Origin: Lachnoclostridium phytofermentans ISDg
Lineage (GTDB): Bacteria > Bacillota > Clostridia > Lachnospirales > Lachnospiraceae
Reading direction: 5' to 3'
Length of the DNA: 64,000 nt
NCBI RefSeq assembly: GCF_000018685.1
Contig: NC_010001.1
Coordinates: 3,810,001 to 3,874,000, forward strand
Positions within the stretch are counted from its first letter, which is position 1; every line of letters begins with the position of its first letter. Below, piece by piece: positions 1 to 8,921 of the stretch. The notes under the pieces were generated by a model. That model saw nothing but the letters and a program-made list of their open reading frames with translations. It did no database searches and was not told the origin of the DNA. The translations under genes and the position numbers were made by a program.

Positions 1-117
1 CTGTGTAAAAAAATCAAATTTAAAGGGAATGTAAAGTATACTCGCATTACCGCTTTTGGTAATATTCCTTTATACAATGAAACACAGGAAAACGTTGAAG
101 ATTTATCTAAAACATGA
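1..117 (+). CDS. 3' end of an unidentified gene
   Basis: An open frame runs from the window edge to a TGA at 115-117, giving 38 residues ending in NVEDLSKT. There is no start, so the gene begins upstream of the window. It converges on the minus-strand ABC gene whose stop is at 153. The tail is hydrophilic and I do not recognise the family. It could be a chance frame, but it is open right to the edge. Confidence 0.35.
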   Translation: MCKKIKFKGNVKYTRITAFGNIPLYNETQENVEDLSKT

Positions 118-152
118 TATTGACTTATGACACCTGAATCAGACATCTTATT

Positions 153-1973
153 TTATGCATAGTATTGGGCCTGTGCATTATAAAGCGATGCATAGATGCC
201 GTTTTCCTTTAACAGCTTTTCATGGGTACCGCGTTCTGAAATATTACCGCCATCTATCACGATAATATTATCGCAGAATTTGCAGCTGCTCATTCTGTGG
301 GAGATATAAATTGCTGTCTTCCCCTCTACTATGGTACTAAAATTCTCATAGATTTCCGCTTCTGCTATGGGATCAAGGGCAGCAGTGGGTTCGTCTAGGA
401 TTACAAAAGGGCCGTCCTTGTACAATGCCCTGGCAATTGCGATTTTTTGAGCTTCGCCTCCTGATACTTCTACCCCTTCTCCGTTATTTTTATAAAGCTG
501 CGTATTAAGTTTATGAGGCATCGATTCTATCCGGTTTCTGATTCCTGCCTTTTCAAGAACTTTCCACTGTCCCTCTTCCTCAGAAGTCTCTCCTATGGTT
601 AGATTGTCTGATAGTGGAAGAGCTAAGAGCTTAAAATCCTGGAATACAACAGAAAAGACCTTGGTATATTCCTCATAGTCGTAGTACTTTATATCAATTC
701 CATTCAAAAGAATTCTTCCCTCTGTCGGGTCATAGAGCCTGCATAGCAGCTTAATTAAGGTTGTTTTTCCGGCTCCGTTCTTTCCTACTATGGCGTATTT
801 TTGACCCACCTTGAATGTGAGGTTAATGTTATCTAATATTTTGCTACTCGTTCCCGGGTACCAAAAGCTTACATTTTCAAAGGCAAATTCATATTCACCG
901 TCAGAGCGTTTCTCAATTGGAAGGGTCCCTGTATAGTTTGAATTTGGCTTATTGATAAACTCATAATAGGTATTTAAGTATTCTGTTCGGTAATAGAAGC
1001 TGTTATATTCTACGATTTCACTTCGGATGGAAGCTGTAAGTTCAAGGATGGCACCTGCATACATAAACACTTCTCCGATATTGATAACCCCATAAATTGC
1101 CTTTCCTCCCAGTATCACATATACCAGCCCAGAAGTTAACTGGGTTAGTAATACAATGACCCCCGTATATACGCCGTCCGTTGTTGACCATTTTAAAAAG
1201 ATACTGTTGATATTCTTCATGATGCTTTTTAAATAATGATCTAAGAGTCCCTGCATGGAATAAATTCGAATATCCTTTCCATACTGGTAATTATACATAA
1301 GTGCCAGCATGTATTCTCCAAGAGAATTTAAATGCTGATTTTTCTTTTCCACCTCATAAAATTTCTTATAGGATATAGCGGATAGCTTAAGGCTAATTAG
1401 AAAAATCACTGTGAAGACCACAATTATCAGGAGGGAAGACCATATAGAGGAAAAGAAATTCCTGCTGTCCGTTTTTACGTGGGTAAAAAGAGAAATCACA
1501 AAGGCAAGTGAAAACAGGATCGAAAATCCTTTTTCAATCAGAATGTAGATGCTTTGTATCTGATTGCTGATGCCTCCCGAGCTATTTTCTCCTCCCTGGA
1601 CTCTTCGGATGGCATCCATGGTCTCAGTTTTTTCGAATTCCTCATATTCCATGGTAAATGCCTTTTCTGCAGTTTTTAAGTAGATAGTATCTGCACAGGC
1701 TTCTCTTAAAACAATGACAGATTGATCACAAGCTTTTTTAATCAGATTCAGGATCAGGGCTGCGGTCAGTAATATTATAATGTCAAGGATGCATTCCTGG
1801 TACTGCCCTTTTACCACTTTGTTGAGAACTCTCCCATAAAAGAACAGTTGTGTAAAAGGACCTGCTGCTCCTGCTAATGCACCCATTACGATAATCCATA
1901 TAATATTCGGATGATCCGTTTTTATCAGCTTTATAAAGGAAATAGAATCATGCCATACTTTCTTGAATTTCAT
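153..1973 (-). CDS. ABC exporter half-subunit (membrane + ATPase domains)
   Basis: This is a 606-residue ABC half-transporter. About 330 N-terminal residues form a six-helix membrane domain and a C-terminal nucleotide-binding domain follows. Visible motifs are Walker A GKNGAGKTT, signature VSGGEAQKIAIARAL, Walker B FVILDEPTAALD and the H-loop ISHRMSS, so both ATPase half-sites look competent. I start at the ATG at 1973 because AAGGAGGAAG lies just upstream; the frame is open 16 codons further. It overlaps the 3' end of the other ABC gene by 26 nt, so the two are co-transcribed and probably form a heterodimer. The substrate is unknown; the AgrC/AgrA-like pair upstream suggests a peptide or antibiotic (inference). 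Confidence 0.88.
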   Translation of the reverse strand: MKFKKVWHDSISFIKLIKTDHPNIIWIIVMGALAGAAGPFTQLFFYGRVLNKVVKGQYQECILDIIILLTAALILNLIKKACDQSVIVLREACADTIYLKTAEKAFTMEYEEFEKTETMDAIRRVQGGENSSGGISNQIQSIYILIEKGFSILFSLAFVISLFTHVKTDSRNFFSSIWSSLLIIVVFTVIFLISLKLSAISYKKFYEVEKKNQHLNSLGEYMLALMYNYQYGKDIRIYSMQGLLDHYLKSIMKNINSIFLKWSTTDGVYTGVIVLLTQLTSGLVYVILGGKAIYGVINIGEVFMYAGAILELTASIRSEIVEYNSFYYRTEYLNTYYEFINKPNSNYTGTLPIEKRSDGEYEFAFENVSFWYPGTSSKILDNINLTFKVGQKYAIVGKNGAGKTTLIKLLCRLYDPTEGRILLNGIDIKYYDYEEYTKVFSVVFQDFKLLALPLSDNLTIGETSEEEGQWKVLEKAGIRNRIESMPHKLNTQLYKNNGEGVEVSGGEAQKIAIARALYKDGPFVILDEPTAALDPIAEAEIYENFSTIVEGKTAIYISHRMSSCKFCDNIIVIDGGNISERGTHEKLLKENGIYASLYNAQAQYYA

Positions 1974-3780
1974 CTTCTTCCTCCTTGTAATATTTACTCT
2001 GGATTTGAAACATATTTGCATACTTTCCGTTAAGCCTTACAAGTTCTTCATGGCTTCCCTCTTCTGCAATCATCCCCTTTTCAAGAAAAAGGATTTTGTC
2101 ACAGTACCTGGTAGATGCCAGCCTGTGGGATATAAACAAAGCGGTTCTTTCATGAAGTAGACTCTGATACTGCTCATAAAGTTCACTTTCTGCGATGGCA
2201 TCCATAGCCGCAGTAGGTTCGTCAAACAGTAAAAGTTTAGCCTTCTTATATAAAGCCCTTGCAAGCAATAGCTTTTGCAGCTCGCCGCCTGAGAGCTGTA
2301 TACCGCTTTCTTCTACATCCTTATTTAAGTAAGTATTTATTCCTTTTGGTAGGCTCTCTATCTTCTTCCTTAATCCTGCCAGTTCCAGCGCTTGATCAAG
2401 GTCTTTTCGATTAATTTTACTATCTGGCACCCCACAGATGTTCTCTCCTATTGTTAAGGACAGAACAGCAGTATCCTGGAAGATAACAGCGATTTGCTTA
2501 AAATAACTTTCTATATTAAGCTCCCTGGTATCTATCCCATTAATAAGTATTCTGCCACTTGTCGGCTGATAGAAACCGCACATCAGTTTTACAAGGGTAG
2601 TCTTGCCGGCACCGTTTACTCCTACCAGTGCATATTTATCCCCCTTATTCATGTGAAAGCTGATATCCTTAAGCACATAACTTGATGCGCCTTCATACTG
2701 GTAGGAAACATGGTCAAATACAATATCAAGAGCCATATCCTCTTCCTCTATCTCCTTCCCATCCTTGTGGGAAAAGATATCTTTCAGGTCGCAGAATTTT
2801 CTAAAATCACAAATCATATAATGGCATCTCCCAAGTTCCGAGATCTCCTCTGTAATCTTCATCATCCAACTTGCCACTCCACTTACGATACCAAGATAAA
2901 GGACAAATTCGGATACAGATAGACCATGCATCAGCAAATAAATCAAATACCCGTAGCATAAACCATCCCTAATAAACTTTAAAAGGATTTCCACCACATC
3001 ATTTACATAATAGATACCTCTGACTTTAGACTTAATTTTCTTTAACCTGTTATTTGCTGATGTGTACACTCTACCAATAAGCTTATCTAACTGATAAAGC
3101 CTGATATCCTTACCTGCCTTTAAATCAAAGGACTGCTCCTGTAAATAACCTTGTGTAATTTTAATCTTAGATATTTCGTTCTTTTGTTTGTTCTCATAGA
3201 GTTTGGCACGGTGAAATACCATTACCTGAATTGCTGAAAGCACCAGCAAAAGCAGCAGAATAACCGGATTAATCCATCCTATTACAACGGCATAGGTTAT
3301 AAGCCCTAATACATTGGTTAGAAGGAGAACATTTCGGTGCATAAAACCCTCCAGACCATGCCAGTTACCATAGACGCTGTCTCCCGCTTTTTTTAGTTCC
3401 TCCCTCACTGACTCCTTTTCCAATTGGCTGTAATCTATGGAAAAACACCTTTGGAACAGGATCAAAGAAAAGAAATTCATTCGGATATCAATATACTGGT
3501 TTCTGTTTCTATTGGACAGAAAAGCCTGAACAGCTGAGATGGCACCATACACCGAAAATACTATGAACATCATCTGAATGAATTTTGGTACCCCCGCTCT
3601 TTTCTCCAAAAGTCCCACTACAATAGAAGGAAGTATAATCCCGCAAAGCGGAAGTAATACATTAAAAATGATTTCTGCCAAACCGTAGAAAATCAGTGAT
3701 TTATCATACTTCCACATATTTGCATAAATATAATGAAAGTTGTCTCTCAAAGAATAAGGCACTTCTTTTCCCTTTTTCAT
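1948..3780 (-). CDS. ABC exporter half-subunit (partner)
   Basis: A 610-residue half-transporter with an N-terminal membrane domain and a C-terminal ATPase domain: Walker A GVNGAGKTT, signature LSGGELQKLLLARAL, Walker B LLLFDEPTAAMD, H-loop ISHRLAS. I choose the ATG at 3780 because AAGGAG is 7 nt away; the GTG two codons earlier is too close. It is the first gene of the exporter pair and its end overlaps the next subunit. A terminator at 3887-3920 separates it from the regulatory genes, so it should have its own promoter in 3781-3886, possibly controlled by the LytTR regulator encoded upstream (inference). Confidence 0.88.
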   Translation of the reverse strand: MKKGKEVPYSLRDNFHYIYANMWKYDKSLIFYGLAEIIFNVLLPLCGIILPSIVVGLLEKRAGVPKFIQMMFIVFSVYGAISAVQAFLSNRNRNQYIDIRMNFFSLILFQRCFSIDYSQLEKESVREELKKAGDSVYGNWHGLEGFMHRNVLLLTNVLGLITYAVVIGWINPVILLLLLVLSAIQVMVFHRAKLYENKQKNEISKIKITQGYLQEQSFDLKAGKDIRLYQLDKLIGRVYTSANNRLKKIKSKVRGIYYVNDVVEILLKFIRDGLCYGYLIYLLMHGLSVSEFVLYLGIVSGVASWMMKITEEISELGRCHYMICDFRKFCDLKDIFSHKDGKEIEEEDMALDIVFDHVSYQYEGASSYVLKDISFHMNKGDKYALVGVNGAGKTTLVKLMCGFYQPTSGRILINGIDTRELNIESYFKQIAVIFQDTAVLSLTIGENICGVPDSKINRKDLDQALELAGLRKKIESLPKGINTYLNKDVEESGIQLSGGELQKLLLARALYKKAKLLLFDEPTAAMDAIAESELYEQYQSLLHERTALFISHRLASTRYCDKILFLEKGMIAEEGSHEELVRLNGKYANMFQIQSKYYKEEEDEIQESMA

Positions 3781-3886
3781 ATACACGCTCCTTAATTTTC
3801 TTTTTGTAAATACAAGAAACTATCTGTTTCCTGTGTAATCCTTTTGTAGTCTACAGTAGCACTATATCATCATTTATCTTTTTATT

Positions 3887-3920
3887 AAAAAAAGTGCACG
3901 AATAGCTAAATTTCGTGCAC
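3887..3920 (-). terminator. Terminator after the sensor kinase gene
   Basis: A perfect 9-bp inverted repeat (GTGCACGAA / TTCGTGCAC) with a 9-nt loop is followed on the minus strand by seven T. It lies 13 nt after the kinase stop, so the regulator/kinase transcript can end here, separately from the ABC genes. Confidence 0.85.
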
Positions 3921-3932
3921 GAGTGGTATTCT

Positions 3933-4961
3933 CTAAAGTGGGAGCATGATTTCCGTTACAAATACCCCTGGTTCATTTTTTCTGTTTATATATCCCTCAT
4001 ATTTTTCCACAATATTAGTAATACGTTTCAGTCCATGTCCATGGTTTCCCCGTTTTGTTGTTATATAGTCTTCATCCAGCTTTCTTATTACTTCACCGGT
4101 TGCATTGGCAACGGATATATAGAGCTGCTTTTTAAGCACTCCAACATAAAGGCGGATAAATCTTTTCCCTTCCTGCTCCGACATCTTATTACAAGCCTCT
4201 ACGGCATTGTCAATAAGGTTCCCGATAAGCACGCACAGGTCAATGTCCGACACCGTAAGGTCTTTTGGTACTTCGGCCTTATAATGAATATCTATATCAT
4301 CCTTTAAGGCAAGAGAAAGCTTGGAGTTAAGAATCGCATCCAGATTGACATTTCCGGATTCTATCAGATAATTGATACTGTCCAGATCATTCTCTAGCCT
4401 GTCCAGATACCCTTTTGCTTCCTCAACCTGATTCACCTTTAAATGTGCTTTTAACGTCTGGAGGTGATTATGGTAGTCATGGCGCCAGCCTCTCATGGTC
4501 ATATAAATATTCTGTACCTCATTTACCTGCTTTGTTAATAGCTGGTTCTGATACAAAACCGTATTTTCTTCATAGGTTTTCTTAAGATAATAAACGCTAC
4601 CTTCCGTGAGAAAATAAAGGAGCAAAAGAATGTATTCATGAAATATTCTTCCCTCAGATACCATTATTCCATTCACAGTTATCGCTCCTGTTATCAGATA
4701 GAATAACCCATGATACCAAAAGGACATTCTTCGGTGTCTTACCTGCAGTACTTCAAACGAAAACAGTTCAATCATTGTAAGACTTATTATGGTTGCAATA
4801 CTTTCGCCGTAAAATGAACCAATCCCAAACCATATTCCTGCTATTACAAAGGGAACCAGAATATAAAGAAAACTCTTTTTATCCTCTCTTTTAATCTGTC
4901 TACAAAGGAGATATAAGACCATGACTGCTAATGGAATTGCTTTTAAACAATCTGATATCAA
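3933..4961 (-). CDS. AgrC-like GHKL sensor histidine kinase
   Basis: A 342-residue membrane histidine kinase. The first ~130 residues form several hydrophobic helices. The kinase core has an H-box (RGWRHDYHNHL), an N-box (NLIDNAVEAC) and a G-box (HGHGLKRI), typical of the AgrC/NatK-type GHKL family that senses peptides or membrane signals. The start is TTG at 4961: it overlaps the regulator's TGA by 4 nt and is preceded by AAAGGAGGAG, while no ATG nearby has a ribosome site. It is translationally coupled to the response regulator at 4958-5668. The signal is unknown; no obvious AgrD-type pre-peptide gene is visible nearby. Confidence 0.88.
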   Translation of the reverse strand: MISDCLKAIPLAVMVLYLLCRQIKREDKKSFLYILVPFVIAGIWFGIGSFYGESIATIISLTMIELFSFEVLQVRHRRMSFWYHGLFYLITGAITVNGIMVSEGRIFHEYILLLLYFLTEGSVYYLKKTYEENTVLYQNQLLTKQVNEVQNIYMTMRGWRHDYHNHLQTLKAHLKVNQVEEAKGYLDRLENDLDSINYLIESGNVNLDAILNSKLSLALKDDIDIHYKAEVPKDLTVSDIDLCVLIGNLIDNAVEACNKMSEQEGKRFIRLYVGVLKKQLYISVANATGEVIRKLDEDYITTKRGNHGHGLKRITNIVEKYEGYINRKNEPGVFVTEIMLPL

Positions 4962-5668
4962 AGTTCTCCTCCTTTATAATAGTTAATAAACGCCTGGTTG
5001 ACTGCTTCGTAGGAATTCCTGCTGATTGGTACCTTCTCTCCACTGCTTAAGATACAATCCGTTCTTGTTATTCTCTCTATCTGGCTTACATTTACCAGAT
5101 AGCTTCTATGGGTAGCAATAAAATCTTTCCCCAGTTCTTTTGCGATCTCATTGATATTCTTTTTTACCTCAAGGTTTTTGTCTGCCATATGTATCTGAAT
5201 ATAATGGCCAAGAGCTTCTATATAGCAGATATCACTATGCATAAGCTTAACCTTCTCTCCTGCACTTCCTAAAATAATATAGCTCTTTTCTTCTTCCAAG
5301 GATTTTAGTACCATATCTAGGAGGGGAAAAAGCTGTTGCTTTGTAAGAGGCTTCATCAGATACCTGGCAGCCCCTACCTCATAGCCCTCAAATACATACT
5401 CTCTGCTATTTGACAAAAAGGCTATGGTTACCTTCTTATCTATCTTTCGAATCTTCCTTGCCAAATCCACTCCATTCATCTGGCCTAATTCGATATCCAA
5501 GATAATAAAATCAAAGGAGAAGGATTCTTGGTTCTCAAAAAGCATTTCTTCCGCACTGGCATACACTACAATATCGCAGCTCTTTCCGGAAGCACTCTCC
5601 CATTTATCAGTCAACTCCTTTAAAAATATATATTGTGCTTTCTCATCATCACAGTATGCAATTCTCAT
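4958..5668 (-). CDS. LytTR-family response regulator
   Basis: 236 residues. The N-terminal receiver domain starts MRIAYCDDEK and carries the phospho-acceptor region DFIILDIELGQMNG. The C-terminal LytTR DNA-binding domain contains ATHRSYLVNVSQIERI and ISRNSYEAV. This is the AgrA/LytR type, which binds paired direct repeats. ATG at 5668 follows GGAGATGTGTT. It is the first gene of a two-gene signalling operon and overlaps the kinase start. The ABC exporter genes just downstream are the likely targets (inference from position). Confidence 0.9.
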   Translation of the reverse strand: MRIAYCDDEKAQYIFLKELTDKWESASGKSCDIVVYASAEEMLFENQESFSFDFIILDIELGQMNGVDLARKIRKIDKKVTIAFLSNSREYVFEGYEVGAARYLMKPLTKQQLFPLLDMVLKSLEEEKSYIILGSAGEKVKLMHSDICYIEALGHYIQIHMADKNLEVKKNINEIAKELGKDFIATHRSYLVNVSQIERITRTDCILSSGEKVPISRNSYEAVNQAFINYYKGGEL

Positions 5669-6313
5669 AACACATCTCCAATAGGTGTATTTCTTTATAG
5701 TATTCCATTTATCATTATATTTGATAAGCTATATTGATGTAAATAGTTAAAGTAAATATGATGCTGAAGAAGTAAGTAACCTTAGATTTATTTCAGACAG
5801 CTTTTTACATAATTTTCATAATATATTTGACGCCAGTTTTTTAATATGCTAGTATAGTTATATCGACACTATTGCAATAGTACAGGAGACACTTATGGAT
5901 AAATTACTGTCAGTGTAACATCAAGCTGACCATTCTAATACATTTTTCTTAACTCTGCCCCTTTTTTAAATTTTTATAAAGTAAAGCTCTAAAATTGTAT
6001 TATAATTTTAGAGCTTTACTTCTTTCTATTCACTTCTTGCTATCATGCTTATTAACGGAAAACCATTCTGCTTTTACTACATCATGGCTATGTTTTGTTA
6101 AAATATGTTGATTCCACGATAAATATTGCACTTATCACTTTGTTGATGTCTGTTATAATCAAAGCATTAAACAAACGAACTGGTAAGCTGTATTACTTGT
6201 TATTATTAAGAAAAAGAACCCTCCTCGAACTTTTCCTTGTCATGAATATAGAAGGACAAATAGAATACTCCCCAACTTCTTCATGGATTATTATTCAATT
6301 TGCCCAGGGTAAT
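5669..6313. other. 645-bp intergenic region with a leader-like module
   Basis: No convincing gene of normal size. The plus strand has a promoter-like pair TTGACG (5827-5832) with TAGTAT (5850-5855), then AGGAGA (5884-5889) and a seven-codon ORF MDKLLSV (5895-5918). An 18-bp perfect hairpin follows at 5979-6021. An 81-codon frame at 6095-6340 has no ribosome site and was not accepted. Confidence 0.5.
5979..6021. terminator. Long perfect hairpin, probable terminator
   Basis: The arms AAGTAAAGCTCTAAAATT (5979-5996) and their exact complement (6004-6021) enclose a 7-nt loop. The minus-strand side continues into an AT-rich T stretch, so it could end transcription of the minus-strand gene at 6314-6871. 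It could also end the short plus-strand transcript from about 5860. Confidence 0.6.
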
Positions 6314-6871
6314 TTAACATACATAAAATTGCTTAATTAGACCTTCAAACATCTCATCTGCCATCTTTAAGGCTTCTTCCTCAATCTCATCAAAAATTGC
6401 TACGTCCTCAGCATATTTACCACTTAATCTTAATACGGCTTCTTGTTCTGTCATCTGAAGATGACTATCGAAGAAATCTCTCCAATCCTCTACATCCCAG
6501 TATGGATTAATCTCAGCTAAAAATGTTACTATTTCGTCTGCGTTTTCATACCATTTACGACGAGCTTCATCCGCTGCCGCAGTATCTCCCTTTTTCAATG
6601 CATTCACTAACTCACCTGCAAGTTGCAAATGTTGAGTAAAAAGGTCTTCAAACTCTAGCGCAGTCTGCCTTCCATAGAATAGTCTGAAAAGATTTCCAAA
6701 ATCAGTTGGATTTCTCATTAGTCTCTTCGTAACTGGTTCCAAATCTCCCAATGATGCTGCTGTGCTGATGATAAAAGAACGTGTCCAAAGAACATGCTGT
6801 TGCCATAGATCACGTAACTCATTTGATAAATCTAATTGTCTTCTTGTGAATTCGTAGTTCATACAATCCAT
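6314..6871 (-). CDS. Conserved all-helical protein, function unknown
   Basis: 185 residues, predicted mostly helical, rich in W, F, D and E, with repeated segments such as LWQQHVLWTRSFIIST, FEDLFTQHLQLAGELV and WRDFFDSHLQMTEQEA. I recall the family as a small Firmicutes protein sometimes labelled acetylglutamate kinase in databases, but no amino-acid-kinase motif is visible, so that name should not be trusted. The conserved H and E/D residues in helices could bind a metal or cofactor (inference). ATG at 6871 follows CAAGGAG at 7 nt. It is monocistronic, with a hairpin downstream at 5979-6021. Confidence 0.65.
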   Translation of the reverse strand: MDCMNYEFTRRQLDLSNELRDLWQQHVLWTRSFIISTAASLGDLEPVTKRLMRNPTDFGNLFRLFYGRQTALEFEDLFTQHLQLAGELVNALKKGDTAAADEARRKWYENADEIVTFLAEINPYWDVEDWRDFFDSHLQMTEQEAVLRLSGKYAEDVAIFDEIEEEALKMADEMFEGLIKQFYVC

Positions 6872-7124
6872 ACCATAACTCCTTGAAGAAGTTTCATATA
6901 ATTTATTGTATGCTTGAAAAAATAGTGGGTTACTGAATTTTTTGTATTCTTTATTTACATTTTGATTATGTGGATACTCAAAAGAAATCTTATTCTAACA
7001 TAATCCTTTATAAACTGTTTAACTATTGATTTAATAAGTATATACCACTATCTGCAGTATCTTGTTTCTGCTTTAGTTGTTGTTTTTGTATAAATTCAGG
7101 TCATGTAAGATTAAATTATTGATA

Positions 7125-7153
7125 TTGAACATATGTTCTGTATGAGATATAAT
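7125..7153 (+). promoter_or_regulatory. Promoter overlapping a LexA/SOS-box palindrome
   Basis: TTGAAC (7125-7130), a 17-bp spacer and TATAAT (7148-7153). The 12-bp perfect palindrome GAACATATGTTC (7128-7139) overlaps the -35 and matches the Gram-positive LexA core GAAC-N4-GTTC. LexA bound here would block the promoter of the ATPase gene at 7190. Confidence 0.7.
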
Positions 7154-7189
7154 ATAGCTTATAATAGAAGGTTTCAGTGAGGTGTAACT

Positions 7190-8044
7190 ATGATTTATCT
7201 AGATTCTTTTACCTTTCCGGACGACGAGATGGAGTTTGACTTCATATTATCTATACAACGAAAATGTTATAACACTTTTTATCCCTTTAAGATATTGTCA
7301 AGGAAAGAACTCTCAATACTAAACTTTGAACCAATCACAATTTTATATGGTGGTAATGGTTCTGGTAAAACAACAGCTTTAAATATTATTTCGGAAAAGC
7401 TTAAGTTAAAAAGAGATTCCAGGTTTAATCAATCTAGCTTTTTCCCTGATTATATCAAGCTTTGTGACTATTCACTGTTAAGAGAAATCCCAAGCAATAG
7501 TAGGACAATTACCAGTGATGATGTATTTGACTATATGTTAAACATTCGAATGATGAACGAAGGTATTGATGTCAAACGAGAAGAACTTTTTGATGACTAT
7601 TTAGATGCCAAGTATTCCAGTTTTAAATTCAACTCCATGGATGATTATGAACAATTAAAAAAGGTGAACCAAGCAAGAAGTAAAACGCAATCAAAATATA
7701 TTCGTACTAATCTTATGGAAAATATACGAGAACATTCAAACGGTGAAAATGCATTTCTGTATTTTCAAGAAAAAATACAAGAAAATGGATTGTATCTTCT
7801 TGATGAGCCTGAGAATAGTCTCTCGCCAGAACGACAGATGGAACTCATTAACTTCATACAAGATTCCGTTAGATTTTTTGGGTGTCAATTCATAATATCA
7901 ACGCACTCTCCATTCTTATTAAGTATGAAATATGCTAAAATCTATGATCTTGATGAAACTCCAGTGAAGGTTAAGCCTTGGACAGAACTTAAAAATATCA
8001 AAATGTACCATGAGTTTTTTGAAGCACATAGAAATGAGTTTTAA
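7190..8044 (+). CDS. AAA (RecF/OLD-like) ATP-binding protein, putatively SOS-regulated
   Basis: 284 residues with a single ABC-type ATPase fold: Walker A GGNGSGKTT (residues 54-62), Walker B YLLDEPENSLSP ending at D205-E206, and a switch motif IISTHSPFLLS. This is the AAA_21-like family of SMC/RecF-related soluble ATPases found in DNA repair and defence genes. It has no transporter partner and no C-terminal Toprim domain. GAGGTGTAACT precedes the ATG. Promoter -35 overlap with GAACATATGTTC suggests induction on DNA damage (inference). It is monocistronic, ending at a bidirectional terminator at 8102-8161. The precise role is unknown. Confidence 0.75.
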   Translation: MIYLDSFTFPDDEMEFDFILSIQRKCYNTFYPFKILSRKELSILNFEPITILYGGNGSGKTTALNIISEKLKLKRDSRFNQSSFFPDYIKLCDYSLLREIPSNSRTITSDDVFDYMLNIRMMNEGIDVKREELFDDYLDAKYSSFKFNSMDDYEQLKKVNQARSKTQSKYIRTNLMENIREHSNGENAFLYFQEKIQENGLYLLDEPENSLSPERQMELINFIQDSVRFFGCQFIISTHSPFLLSMKYAKIYDLDETPVKVKPWTELKNIKMYHEFFEAHRNEF

Positions 8045-8101
8045 TATCTTGTTATCTTATTTTTAAGTACATCATGTCATAACTTTTCTTTGCCATATAA
8101 A

Positions 8102-8161
8102 AAAGTGACTATGAAACCTTGTAGATAAAATCAGGTTTGATAGTCACTTTCTATTTTTTTA
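8102..8161. terminator. Bidirectional terminator between ATPase gene and rubrerythrin
   Basis: Arms 8102-8119 and 8133-8150 pair over 18 positions with one G-G mismatch. A T run at 8154-8160 follows on the plus strand and an A run precedes the left arm, so it can serve both convergent genes. Confidence 0.85.
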
Positions 8162-8168
8162 TTTCCGA

Positions 8169-8723
8169 TTAGAACTCTTTATACATCTCCTTTTTCGCGC
8201 CACATACTGGACAATTATCAGGAGCATCATCTAGTATGGTATGACCGCAAACTGGACAGATATGAACAGAAGTGAATTCCATATCTTTACCTTCTTTAGC
8301 ACATTCCTGTGCTTTAGCAAACATATCAGCATGAATTTTTTCTGCTTCTAACGCGAAATGGAAGGAACGCTGTGCACCTTTTTCTCCTTGAAACTCGGCA
8401 GTATTTAAATATACTGGGTACATCTGCTCTACTTCGTGGAGTTCACCATTAATTGCTCCTTGAAGGTTATCCACTGTTTTACCATTACCGAATACACCAC
8501 CTGCTGTTACAGTTGCATCTGCCATCTCTCCATCAATTTCACGAAAATGATTGTTCGCATGAACCAACTCAGCATATGCGATTGCTTCAAATAATCTTGC
8601 AATGTTCTTAAAGCCTTCCTTTTCTGCAATCTTAGCCCATGTTAAATATCTCATATGAGCTAAGCTTTCTCCGCCATATGCGGAATGTAAAAAGTCACTT
8701 GTCATAGCGTTTTGAACTGCCAT
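8169..8723 (-). CDS. rbr: Rubrerythrin
   Basis: 184 residues. An N-terminal four-helix ferritin-like domain carries diiron ligands in the motifs YGGESLAHMRY, AYAELVHANNH, GELHEVEQMY and ALEAEKIHADMF. A C-terminal rubredoxin-type iron site follows (CPVCGH ... CPVCGA). Rubrerythrins reduce hydrogen peroxide in the cytoplasm of anaerobes using rubredoxin or NADH-linked donors. AGGAGG precedes ATG at 8723. A 11-bp inverted repeat at 8816-8850 overlaps the likely promoter and may be an operator. It is transcribed alone. Confidence 0.95.
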   Translation of the reverse strand: MAVQNAMTSDFLHSAYGGESLAHMRYLTWAKIAEKEGFKNIARLFEAIAYAELVHANNHFREIDGEMADATVTAGGVFGNGKTVDNLQGAINGELHEVEQMYPVYLNTAEFQGEKGAQRSFHFALEAEKIHADMFAKAQECAKEGKDMEFTSVHICPVCGHTILDDAPDNCPVCGAKKEMYKEF

Positions 8724-8815
8724 ATTTATACCTCCTAATTATTCCGGGATCAAGGCTTGTATTCTTTAAAAGGATAAGCATCGTTTTGATTCCCTTTTTA
8801 TATTTAATAAGGTCC

Positions 8816-8850
8816 CAGTGAAAGTACGATGTTATAATATACTTTCACTG
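8816..8850. promoter_or_regulatory. Inverted repeat upstream of rubrerythrin
   Basis: CAGTGAAAGTA (8816-8826) and its exact complement (8840-8850) flank 13 bp containing an AT-rich hexamer usable as a minus-strand -10. The arrangement fits a repressor operator over the rubrerythrin promoter. I cannot name the regulator; the sequence does not match the PerR box I know. Confidence 0.45.
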
Positions 8851-8921
8851 ATACCAATATTACAAAACTTTGTTTCCATCTTCTTTGGGTGATAAATTTT
8901 TTAATTATACCTTTGACAATA

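Noticed and set aside
153..5668. Complete bacteriocin or agr cluster
   Set aside because: No precursor peptide, modification enzyme or AgrB-type protease is visible, so only an exporter and a two-component system are claimed.
6095..6340. 81-codon plus-strand frame
   Set aside because: No ribosome site, no recognisable motif, and it runs into the end of the opposite-strand gene at 6314.
6314..6871. Acetylglutamate kinase
   Set aside because: The label seems attached to such proteins in databases, but length and motifs do not fit an amino-acid kinase.
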